DNA from: Bacteroidales bacterium
GTDB taxonomy: Bacteria > Bacteroidota > Bacteroidia > Bacteroidales > WCHB1-69
DNA length: 12,377 bases
Assembly (NCBI GenBank): GCA_016290715.1
Contig: JAEEUY010000187.1
Coordinates: forward strand, 1 to 12,377
Reading direction: 5' to 3'
Below the pieces are notes generated by a model that saw only the letters and a program-made list of their open reading frames with translations, did not search any database and had not been told where the DNA came from. Every line of letters begins with the position of its first letter. The stretch's first letter is position 1. Made by a program: the position numbers and the translations under genes. Of this stretch, positions 6,743 through 12,377 are shown piece by piece.

Positions 6743-7390
6743 ATGATTATTGTCAAAAATCTCCATAAAAGCTATGGTTCTCTGGAGGTGTTGAAAGGAA
6801 TTAATCTTCAAATTGCCGACTCTTCCGTAGTAACCATCGTGGGTGCATCAGGTGCAGGAAAGTCAACCCTTCTGCACCTGATGGGCACTTTGGACAAACC
6901 CGATAAAGGGCAAGTGCTGATAGATCAAGTGGATTTATATAAGTTGTCGGATCAAGAGTTGTCGGATTATCGCAATAAAAATATCGGTTTTGTCTTTCAG
7001 TTTCATCATCTGCTGCCAGAATTTACGGCTGTTGAGAATGTCGCACTCCCCGCATTAATAGCTGGCAAAAGCAAGGCACAATCCATCGCACGCGCTACAG
7101 AATTGTTGGATTTCCTGAAATTAAGCGGACGCTTGGAGCACAAGCCATCCCAACTTTCGGGAGGGGAACAACAGCGTGTCGCTGTCGCGCGGGCATTGAT
7201 GAATAATCCCAAGCTGATATTGGCTGACGAACCCTCCGGAAATCTTGATTCGGAAAATGCGAGCCAGTTGCATCAGCTGTTTTTTGACTTGCGCGATCAA
7301 TTTAAACAAACTTTTATTATCGTTACGCATAACAATGAATTGGCTAAAATGGCCGATCGAACGATTACGATAAAAGATGGGCTTATATAA
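6743..7390 (+). CDS. lolD: LolD-like ABC transporter ATP-binding protein
   Basis: A 215-residue ABC ATPase with every motif: A-loop Tyr11, Walker A GASGAGKST (34-42, Lys40), Q-loop FVFQFHHLLPEFTAVENV (83-100, Gln86), signature LSGGEQQR (138-145), Walker B LILADEPSGNLDS (158-170, Glu163), and H-loop THNNELA (195-201, His196). GNLDS, FQFHHLLPEFTA and the short length place it in the MacB/FtsE/LolD (MJ0796-like) group, closest in wording to LolD, the energy unit that releases lipoproteins from the inner membrane for outer-membrane sorting. No LolC/LolE-type permease is next to it, so substrate is inferred. It starts 3 nt after the biotin carrier stop and ends at the operon terminator, so it must be made from the same message as the decarboxylase subunits unless an internal promoter exists; I saw none in the 3-nt gap. 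Confidence 0.85.
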   Translation: MIIVKNLHKSYGSLEVLKGINLQIADSSVVTIVGASGAGKSTLLHLMGTLDKPDKGQVLIDQVDLYKLSDQELSDYRNKNIGFVFQFHHLLPEFTAVENVALPALIAGKSKAQSIARATELLDFLKLSGRLEHKPSQLSGGEQQRVAVARALMNNPKLILADEPSGNLDSENASQLHQLFFDLRDQFKQTFIIVTHNNELAKMADRTITIKDGLI

Positions 7391-7392
7391 AA

Positions 7393-7428
7393 AAGGCTAA
7401 CTAATTTCTTTTAGTTAGCCTTCTTTTT
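7393..7428 (+). terminator. Strong bidirectional intrinsic terminator between lolD and pepD
   Basis: Perfect 12-bp stem: AAGGCTAACTAA (7393-7404) pairs with TTAGTTAGCCTT (7411-7422) around a 6-nt loop TTTCTT. On the plus strand a T5 tract follows (7424-7428). On the minus strand the A-run at 7391-7394 extends from the stem and reads out as a U-tract, so the same hairpin ends both the mmdA-lolD operon and the convergent pepD gene. Confidence 0.93.
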
Positions 7429-7444
7429 ATCACCTGCCTAAAAT

Positions 7445-8905
7445 TTATTTTACAGGAATATTTTTCAGTAATTCAACAAGGAAATCCCAGAATTTCCCCA
7501 CACTGGCAATGTTCACTTTTTCATCGGGTGAGTGCGGGTGCATAATGGTAGGTCCAAAGGAAACCATATCCCAGTTCGGATAATTAACGCTGAACAAAGC
7601 GCATTCCAAACCGGCATGGATAGCCATTACCTTGGGTTCAGTTTTGAATTTTTTCTTATAAACCGTTTTGGCAGTCAATAATATGGGGGATTCCATGTTG
7701 GGGTTCCAGCCCGGATAAGCTCCATCTAAAACGATATTGGCTCCGCCCAATTGGGCGATGGCAGTCATTCTTTCGCCGACCGCTGTTTTGGCACTATCCA
7801 CAGAACTGCGCATTAAGGATGCGATTTCCACTTTCCCTTTTTCCACTTTCACAATCGCCAGATTGTTGGATGTTTCCACTAAATTTTCCATAGAGTCGCT
7901 CATTCTCAGAACACCGTTTGGAAGGGCGAAAATCATATTGATAATACGTTGTTGGTAACCCAAGGCGAGTACTTTGGCAGGGGTTTCAACCGCTTTGGCT
8001 TTAACCGTCATATTCGGTTCGGTGGCGGCGAATTCTCGTTTTACCTCTTTGGCAAAAGTATTCACTAATTTGGTGAATGTTTTTTCATTTGCTTCAGGGA
8101 TAGCTACAACTGCTTTGGCTTCACGAGGGATGGCATTACGCATATTTCCGCCTGCAAAAGAGAACAGACGGGCGCCGCATTGTTCTGTTGCCTTGAAAAG
8201 CAGCCGATTCATCACCTTATTGGCATTGGCACGACCCAGAATGATGTCCATTCCTGAATGTCCGCCATTCAGACCGGTTACAACAACTTCAAAACCTTTC
8301 ATTCCGGCAGGAGTCATTTCCTGTTTGTAGTTCATGGAAATCACTCCATCCAAGCCGCCGGCGCAACCGACATACATTTCGCCTTCCGTTTCAGAATCGA
8401 GGTTGATGAGGATTTCACCTTTCAACGTGCCTTTTTTCAATCCAAAAGCACCGGTCATGCCAGTTTCTTCATCAATGGTAAGCAGCACTTCCAGTGGTCC
8501 GTGAGCTATTTTTTTAGAGGCGAGGATAGCCAATGCTGCGGCACCGCCAATTCCATCATCGGCACCTAAAGTGGTCCCATTGGCGCGCAACCAGCCATCT
8601 TCCCCAATCATGGGTTCGATAGGATCTTTGGTGAAATCATGTTTTTTATTGCTATTGGCTTGGGGAACCATATCCACATGAGCCTGTAAAATGACAGGGG
8701 TGCGGTTTTCCATTCCCTTGGTGGCAGGCTTGCTGAAAATCAGATTGCCCACTTTATCTTTTTTGCAGTCAATATTGTTTTTCTTAGCCCAATTTTGCAT
8801 CCATTCCACCAACTTTTCTTCATGTTTTGAAGGATGTGGAATTGCACAAATGTTTTCAAAATTATCCCATAATTCTGTGGGATATAAGTGTGAAAGTTTA
8901 CCCAT
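7445..8905 (-). CDS. pepD: Aminoacyl-histidine dipeptidase (cytosol non-specific dipeptidase, M20 family)
   Basis: M20-family zinc dipeptidase, 486 residues from the chosen start, matching the usual ~485. The start is the ATG at 8905-8903, because the family begins with words like LSxLxPxxLWDxFxxICxIPHPSxHE, present here as SHLYPTELWDNFENIC (5-20) and IPHPSKHEE (22-30). An in-frame ATG at 9112 would add 69 unrelated Lys/Ile/Phe-rich residues and run back across the candidate promoter. Zinc and catalytic residues are in place: HVD (His76, Asp78), GADDGIG (Asp116), DEETG (Glu146 catalytic, Glu147 metal), NLDSE (Asp170), GGHSG (214-218), and HPHSPDE (His458). It hydrolyses a broad range of dipeptides, including Xaa-His, in the cytoplasm. 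It is monocistronic, divergent from argF and convergent with lolD. No residue loss is seen. Confidence 0.93.
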   Translation of the reverse strand: MGKLSHLYPTELWDNFENICAIPHPSKHEEKLVEWMQNWAKKNNIDCKKDKVGNLIFSKPATKGMENRTPVILQAHVDMVPQANSNKKHDFTKDPIEPMIGEDGWLRANGTTLGADDGIGGAAALAILASKKIAHGPLEVLLTIDEETGMTGAFGLKKGTLKGEILINLDSETEGEMYVGCAGGLDGVISMNYKQEMTPAGMKGFEVVVTGLNGGHSGMDIILGRANANKVMNRLLFKATEQCGARLFSFAGGNMRNAIPREAKAVVAIPEANEKTFTKLVNTFAKEVKREFAATEPNMTVKAKAVETPAKVLALGYQQRIINMIFALPNGVLRMSDSMENLVETSNNLAIVKVEKGKVEIASLMRSSVDSAKTAVGERMTAIAQLGGANIVLDGAYPGWNPNMESPILLTAKTVYKKKFKTEPKVMAIHAGLECALFSVNYPNWDMVSFGPTIMHPHSPDEKVNIASVGKFWDFLVELLKNIPVK

Positions 8906-8975
8906 AATGATTAATATTTGGTTTAAAGTTATTTTTTCTTTTTCTTTTGCAATCATTCTCATTGGAAAAGCGTTG

Positions 8976-8983
8976 CAAATATC
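8976..8983 (-). promoter_or_regulatory. Near-consensus -7 element (GATATTTG) for pepD
   Basis: On the minus strand GATATTTG matches TAnnTTTG at five of its six fixed positions, the first base being G instead of T, and it is followed by CA. An A9 run (8995-8987) lies 3 nt upstream, the same layout as the other promoters here. It gives a leader of about 65 nt before the ATG at 8905 and supports the shorter pepD start. Confidence 0.45.
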
Positions 8984-9083
8984 TAATTTTTTTTTCAATA
9001 ATTCACCCATTCTCTCATTTATTTTCCCAAATAATATTGCATTATATTTATTACAAACTATCATGAAGGAAATAAAAAAAATG

Positions 9084-9091
9084 TAAATTTG
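9084..9091 (+). promoter_or_regulatory. -7 element (TAAATTTG) for argF
   Basis: Exact TAnnTTTG followed by CC, with an A8 run (9074-9081) ending 2 nt before it. The leader to the ATG at 9156 is about 60 nt. The 250-nt space 8906-9155 otherwise holds only the divergent pepD promoter and AT-rich DNA; I did not recognise an ARG-box operator. Confidence 0.6.
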
Positions 9092-9155
9092 CCCTCGTTT
9101 TGTGTAGTACATAAATATTTTAAGAAATCATTATAACTTATTAAAAATCAAAATT

Positions 9156-10157
9156 ATGGCATTTAATTTAAGAAACAGAAACTTTTTAAAATTATTAGAT
9201 TTTACTCCTGAAGAAATTAAATTTTTATTGACCTTGGCTGCTGATTTGAAAAAAGCGAAATATACAGGAACCGAACAACCCACTTTGAAAGGGAAAAATG
9301 TAGTTTTGTTGTTTGAAAAAGATTCCACGCGTACGCGTTGCGCTTTTGAGGTTGCCGCAATGGATCAAGGAGCTGGCGTTACTTATTTAGGACCTTCTGG
9401 TTCACAGATGGGCAAAAAGGAATCCATGAAAGATACGGCCCGCGTTTTAGGTAGAATGTACGATGGTATTGAATATCGCGGTTTTTCACAAGAAATCGTA
9501 GAAGCATTGGGCAAATATGCCGGAGTCCCTGTATGGAATGGCTTGACAACGGAATTCCATCCGACACAAATTTTAGCTGACTTCCTCACGATGAGCGAAC
9601 ACACCGACAAACCATTAAACAAAGTTTCTTTCTGTTATTTGGGTGATGCCCGCAATAATATGGGGAACTCTTTGATGGTAGGTGCTGCTAAAATGGGTAT
9701 GGATTTCCGCGCTGCAGCTCCGAAAGCTTGTCAGCCAGACGCCAAATTAGTGGCTGAATGCAAGAAAATTGCGAAAGAAACCGGTGCTAAAATCACCATC
9801 ACAGAAGATGTGGATAAAGCTGTCAAGGGAGTCGATTTCCTCTACACCGATGTTTGGGTATCCATGGGTGAACCGGCTGAAGTATGGGCAGAAAGAATTA
9901 AATTGCTCACTCCTTACCAAGTGAATAAAGCCGTGGTTAAGAAAACCGGCAATCCTAATGTGAAATTCCTCCACTGCCTGCCTTCTTTCCATAACAGAGA
10001 AACAGTGATTGGTGAAGAGATTTACCAAAAATATGGTATTGAAGCAATGGAAGTTACCGATGACGTGTTTGAATCACCCATGTCGTTAGTATTTGATGAA
10101 GCTGAAAACCGCTTGCATACCATCAAAGCCGTTATGGTGGCTACTTTAGGCGACTAA
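9156..10157 (+). CDS. argF: Ornithine carbamoyltransferase
   Basis: A 333-residue OTCase, the usual length. It makes citrulline from ornithine and carbamoyl phosphate in arginine synthesis, or runs in reverse in the arginine deiminase route. Carbamoyl-phosphate motif STRTRCAFE (57-65), GSQMGKKES (82-90), HPTQ (135-138), YLGDARNNMGNSL (161-173), TDVWVSMGE (231-239, ornithine-binding Asp232 and SMG), and HCLPSFH (273-279, catalytic Cys274). SMG and HCLP with ornithine-type neighbours point to true ornithine as substrate, unlike the N-acetyl- or N-succinylornithine transcarbamylases of many Bacteroidota. The opening MAFNLRNRNFLKLLDFTPEE and KKAKYTGTEQ resemble both E. coli ArgF/ArgI and catabolic ArcB. 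No arcA or arcC is visible in the window, so anabolic versus catabolic use is open. The gene stands alone between its own promoter and terminator. Confidence 0.93.
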   Translation: MAFNLRNRNFLKLLDFTPEEIKFLLTLAADLKKAKYTGTEQPTLKGKNVVLLFEKDSTRTRCAFEVAAMDQGAGVTYLGPSGSQMGKKESMKDTARVLGRMYDGIEYRGFSQEIVEALGKYAGVPVWNGLTTEFHPTQILADFLTMSEHTDKPLNKVSFCYLGDARNNMGNSLMVGAAKMGMDFRAAAPKACQPDAKLVAECKKIAKETGAKITITEDVDKAVKGVDFLYTDVWVSMGEPAEVWAERIKLLTPYQVNKAVVKKTGNPNVKFLHCLPSFHNRETVIGEEIYQKYGIEAMEVTDDVFESPMSLVFDEAENRLHTIKAVMVATLGD

Positions 10158-10183
10158 TATTTTATTTCATCACATAATAATAT

Positions 10184-10218
10184 AAAAGTCTGGTTGTTAT
10201 ATTTCAACCGGACTTTTT
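10184..10218 (+). terminator. Intrinsic terminator after argF
   Basis: A 13-bp stem, AAAAGTCTGGTTG (10184-10196) with CAACCGGACTTTT (10205-10217), contains one T-G wobble and closes an 8-nt AT loop. It runs into a T5 tract (10214-10218). It lies 26 nt after the argF stop and isolates it from the DUF2147-tyrS unit. Confidence 0.88.
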
Positions 10219-10270
10219 GTTTTTCATTGAGCGAATACAAATCCTGACGTTATGAGAAACAAAAAAAGTG

Positions 10271-10278
10271 TACTTTTG
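10271..10278 (+). promoter_or_regulatory. -7 element (TACTTTTG) for the DUF2147-tyrS unit
   Basis: Exact TAnnTTTG followed by CA, with an A7 run (10261-10267) ending 3 nt before it. The leader to the ATG at 10316 is about 30 nt. An imperfect dyad GTGTAC-TTTT-GCACAC (10268-10283, five of six pairs) is centred on the element and could be an operator or chance. Confidence 0.6.
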
Positions 10279-10315
10279 CACACTATTTTTTTAGTTAATT
10301 AGTTTTAATAAAACG

Positions 10316-10732
10316 ATGAGAAAGAACCTCCTGTTTGTAATCCTATTTTTTAGTATAACCGCGCTTTTCGCCCAAAAGGCAGATGACATTATCGGGTATT
10401 ATTATTCTGTTGACCCTTTTTCCAAAGAGGGCTCGCAGAACTACATTTACAAAGCAGCGGATGGCACCTATGAAGGTCGTGTTACTTGGGTGAGCAATCC
10501 CGCAAAGAAAAAGTTCATTAATTATGTGTTTTTAAAAGGGTTAAAATATAACGAAAAAGAAAAGGAGTGGCAAAATGGAACCTTAACCTATCCTGGGAAA
10601 AAGGGGACATACAAAACCTATATGAGTTTTGAGCCGAACGGAACGCTTAAAGTACGTGGCTATTGGGGGGTGGCGATGTTAGGGAAGACAGTCTATTGGC
10701 CACGTGAAGCAAAACGACGCATTCAAGAATAA
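10316..10732 (+). CDS. Small exported DUF2147-type protein
   Basis: A 138-residue protein. Residues 1-20 form a Sec signal peptide (MRKN, hydrophobic core, cleavage near ALFAQ-KA) with no lipobox cysteine, so the mature part of about 118 residues is probably periplasmic. The body reads like DUF2147: DDIIGYYYSVD (23-33), YIYKAADGTYEGRVTWVSNP (43-62), FLKGLKYNEKEKEWQNGTLTYP (72-93), GTYKTYMSFEPNGTLKVRGY (97-116) and LGKTVYWPR (122-130), a beta-rich lipocalin-like pattern ending in the family's RG(Y)...LG(x)(T)xW. The function of the family is unknown. It is shorter than usual: the segment commonly lying between the first strands and the KG(L/F)KY strand (a D-x-x-NPD-x-x-L-R type stretch) is reduced to a few basic residues. 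It lies 25 nt upstream of tyrS and is probably cotranscribed. Confidence 0.75.
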   Translation: MRKNLLFVILFFSITALFAQKADDIIGYYYSVDPFSKEGSQNYIYKAADGTYEGRVTWVSNPAKKKFINYVFLKGLKYNEKEKEWQNGTLTYPGKKGTYKTYMSFEPNGTLKVRGYWGVAMLGKTVYWPREAKRRIQE

Positions 10733-10757
10733 TCATTAATATTAATTTAGACAGACG

Positions 10758-12047
10758 ATGAATTTTATTGAAGAATTAAAGTGGCGTGGAATGATCCACG
10801 ATGTAATGCCAGGGACGGAGGAACAACTCCAAAAAGAAATGACAACTGCTTATGTTGGAATTGACCCAACAGCAGATTCCTTACATATTGGTCATTTGGT
10901 AGGGGTAATGATGCTCCGCCACTTGCAGAAATGTGGACACCGCCCCATCGTTCTTTTAGGTGGTGCAACGGGCATGATTGGCGACCCTTCAGGGAAATCG
11001 CAAGAGCGTAATTTGCTTGATGAAAGCACGTTACGTCATAATGAAACCTGCATCAAAAAACAACTTGCCAAATTCCTTGATTTTGACAGCAAAGAGGCGA
11101 ATAGTGCCATTTTGGTGAATAATTATGATTGGATGAGCAAGTTCTCTTTCCTTGAATTTATCCGTGATATTGGAAAGCATATTACGGTAAACTATATGAT
11201 GGCGAAAGATTCCGTAAAAAAACGTTTCAACGGAGAAGGTGATGGCATGTCTTTTACAGAGTTCTCGTATCAGTTGGTGCAAGGGTACGACTTTTTCTAC
11301 TTAAACCAGAACTATAACTGCAAACTGCAGATGGGCGGTTCTGACCAATGGGGGAATATTACAACAGGTACGGAATTAATTCGCCGTAAGGTGGGCGGCG
11401 AAGCGTTTGCTCTCACTTGTCCGTTGATTACCAAAGCCGACGGCGGGAAATTCGGGAAGACGGAAAAAGGGAATATCTGGCTTGATCCCGAAAAAACATC
11501 TCCTTACGCTTTCTACCAATTCTGGCTTAATTGCAGTGATGAAGACAGTAAACGTTATATCCGCATTTTCACCAACTATACGAAAGAAGAGATTGAGTCA
11601 ATGGAAAAGGAACATGAAGCGGCACCGCATCTTCGTATTTTGCAAAAAGCGTTGGCCAAAGAACTAACCATTTGTGTGCATTCACAAAAAGATTACGAGG
11701 CGGTGGTCAATGCTTCCGAAATCCTGTTTGGCAAGGGTACAGCCGAAAGTCTCGCTGCCTTGGATGAAAAAATGTTCCTCTCTATTTTTGACGGTGTCCC
11801 CCAAACAGAACTGAAACGCGAGCTTCTTTGCAATGGAATCGGCATTGTGGATTTCCTCACCGACCATACACAAATCTTCCCTTCAAAAGGTGAAGCCCGC
11901 AGAATGTTGAAAGATAACGGTGTCTCCATTAATAAAAATAAGGTGGCCGACACCTTGATCGTAAATCAAGACGCCTTGATGAATAACCGATATATTCTGG
12001 TTCAAAAGGGCAAGAAGAATTACTATATTGTTAAGGTCGTTGACTAA
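10758..12047 (+). CDS. tyrS: Tyrosine--tRNA ligase
   Basis: A 429-residue class I aminoacyl-tRNA synthetase of the bacterial TyrRS type; it charges tRNA-Tyr in the cytoplasm. HIGH motif SLHIGHLVG (41-49); YVGIDPTADS (32-41) and GGATGMIGDPSGKS (68-81) in the Rossmann fold; tyrosine pocket residues around YQLVQGYDF (171-179) and QMGGSDQWGN (191-200); the KMSKS loop as KFGKT (231-235), the common TyrRS variant; and the C-terminal S4 RNA-binding domain from about 365 (FPSKGEARRMLKDNGVSINK, 374-393). Complete, no frameshift. Upstream is the small DUF2147 gene. I saw no T-box leader, as expected in this phylum. The end of the gene lies next to a promoter for the following membrane protein. Confidence 0.97.
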   Translation: MNFIEELKWRGMIHDVMPGTEEQLQKEMTTAYVGIDPTADSLHIGHLVGVMMLRHLQKCGHRPIVLLGGATGMIGDPSGKSQERNLLDESTLRHNETCIKKQLAKFLDFDSKEANSAILVNNYDWMSKFSFLEFIRDIGKHITVNYMMAKDSVKKRFNGEGDGMSFTEFSYQLVQGYDFFYLNQNYNCKLQMGGSDQWGNITTGTELIRRKVGGEAFALTCPLITKADGGKFGKTEKGNIWLDPEKTSPYAFYQFWLNCSDEDSKRYIRIFTNYTKEEIESMEKEHEAAPHLRILQKALAKELTICVHSQKDYEAVVNASEILFGKGTAESLAALDEKMFLSIFDGVPQTELKRELLCNGIGIVDFLTDHTQIFPSKGEARRMLKDNGVSINKNKVADTLIVNQDALMNNRYILVQKGKKNYYIVKVVD

Positions 12048-12048
12048 T

Positions 12049-12056
12049 TATTTTTG
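12049..12056 (+). promoter_or_regulatory. -7 element (TATTTTTG) just after tyrS
   Basis: Exact TAnnTTTG match starting 2 nt after the tyrS stop codon. A TTG (12028-12030) lies 18 nt upstream, at the right spacing for a -33 element, inside the tyrS coding end. The A-tract seen at other promoters is missing. The leader to the ATG at 12073 would be very short. Confidence 0.45.
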
Positions 12057-12072
12057 AGATATTTGATTCAAA

Positions 12073-12377
12073 ATGAAATGTAACCAGTTGTTAAAAAGGC
12101 TTTTTTCTTGTCATACTGGTTATATTTTTTTACTTTTTCTTGTCAGTTTGCTTGGGTATGGGGCATTTTTGAAATATGCACCCATTTACGATTTTAACAA
12201 TTTCTTTTTCCCATACCGTTATTCTGTTGTTGATGCTATTCATCAGCATTGTCTGCCATTTTGGAATCCGTATCAGGCCATGGGCATTCCTGCGCATGCC
12301 GATCCGCAATCAGGGGTCTTTTATCTTCCTGTTTGGTTGTTTGCCTTGATTTTCGGAAAATATACCACCGTTTGTTG
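12073..12377 (+). CDS. YfhO-like polytopic membrane protein, 5' part only
   Basis: An open frame from the ATG at 12073 runs off the right edge (101 codons, no stop). A short basic N-terminus leads into a first membrane helix (about 16-34, GYIFLLF...), then an extracytoplasmic stretch with DFNNFFFPYRY (40-50), PFWNPYQAMGIP (62-73) and HADPQSGVFYLPVWLF (75-90). The W-N-P-Y-Q and H-A-D-P-Q-S-G-x-x-Y-L-P words are what I know from the N-terminal luminal loop of YfhO-family, GT-C-like proteins, which in Bacteroidota run to about 800 residues with a dozen or more helices. The likely role is lipid-linked sugar transfer or envelope polymer modification, but this is a family-level guess. The start choice follows the first in-frame ATG after the promoter. 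Confidence 0.75.
   Translation, partial: MKCNQLLKRLFSCHTGYIFLLFLVSLLGYGAFLKYAPIYDFNNFFFPYRYSVVDAIHQHCLPFWNPYQAMGIPAHADPQSGVFYLPVWLFALIFGKYTTVC

Noticed and set aside
7974..8330. Plus-strand frames opposite pepD (also 8258-8569 and 8691-9086)
   Set aside because: All are antisense to conserved M20 peptidase sequence and have no promoter or family likeness.
8906..9112. N-terminal extension of pepD from the in-frame ATG at 9112
   Set aside because: The extra 69 residues are Lys/Ile/Phe-rich and have no counterpart in PepD proteins. They also cover the candidate pepD promoter. The family start motif begins at 8905.
10733..10757. Separate promoter for tyrS (TAATTTAG)
   Set aside because: It has one mismatch in the fixed TTTG part and lies in a 25-nt gap; cotranscription with the DUF2147 gene is simpler.
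1..12377. Mobile elements, CRISPR arrays, tRNA or rRNA genes
   Set aside because: No transposase-like frame, terminal inverted repeats, regularly spaced repeats or tRNA-like cloverleaf was recognised by reading; the genes are ordinary housekeeping types.

Overview
The window looks like a piece of a Bacteroidales/Bacteroidota chromosome. Reasons seen in the sequence: nearly every transcription unit is preceded by the phylum's characteristic -7 promoter element TAnnTTTG; strong Shine-Dalgarno sequences are scarce; and several products are of kinds concentrated in this phylum (a DUF6913-like protein in front of dapA, an OadG subunit carrying an exported lamin-tail domain, a YfhO-type membrane protein). 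It is core-metabolism DNA. I see no mobile element, tRNA/rRNA, CRISPR array or phage gene.

Left part (1-3572, all minus strand). Read in transcription order: an M50-type membrane metallopeptidase; an adenosine-kinase-like PfkB sugar kinase followed after 12 nt by a P-loop kinase/ATPase related to CoaE/UPF0200 proteins; then a separate unit in which a DUF6913-like protein overlaps dapA by 4 nt (ATGA). dapA is cut by the left edge.

Centre (3742-7390, plus strand). A tight four-gene operon: mmdA (carboxyltransferase/decarboxylase alpha), an OadG-family subunit with signal peptide and lamin-tail domain, a biotin carrier protein, and a LolD-like ABC ATPase, closed by a strong hairpin terminator. 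The first three are parts of a sodium-pumping methylmalonyl-CoA decarboxylase (succinate to propionate branch), but the membrane beta subunit (mmdB/oadB) that would complete the pump is absent from the operon. The terminator is bidirectional and also serves the convergent pepD gene (minus strand, 8905-7445).

Right part (9156-12377, plus strand). A canonical ornithine carbamoyltransferase with its own promoter and terminator; a small secreted DUF2147-type protein followed by tyrS; and the first 101 codons of a YfhO-like polytopic membrane protein cut by the right edge.

No clearly new defence or mobile system is visible. The points most worth a second look are the beta-less decarboxylase operon ending in lolD, unusual glycine replacements in DapA, a Cys at the acyl-CoA specificity position of MmdA, and a repeated A-tract plus TAnnTTTGC promoter module across the window.
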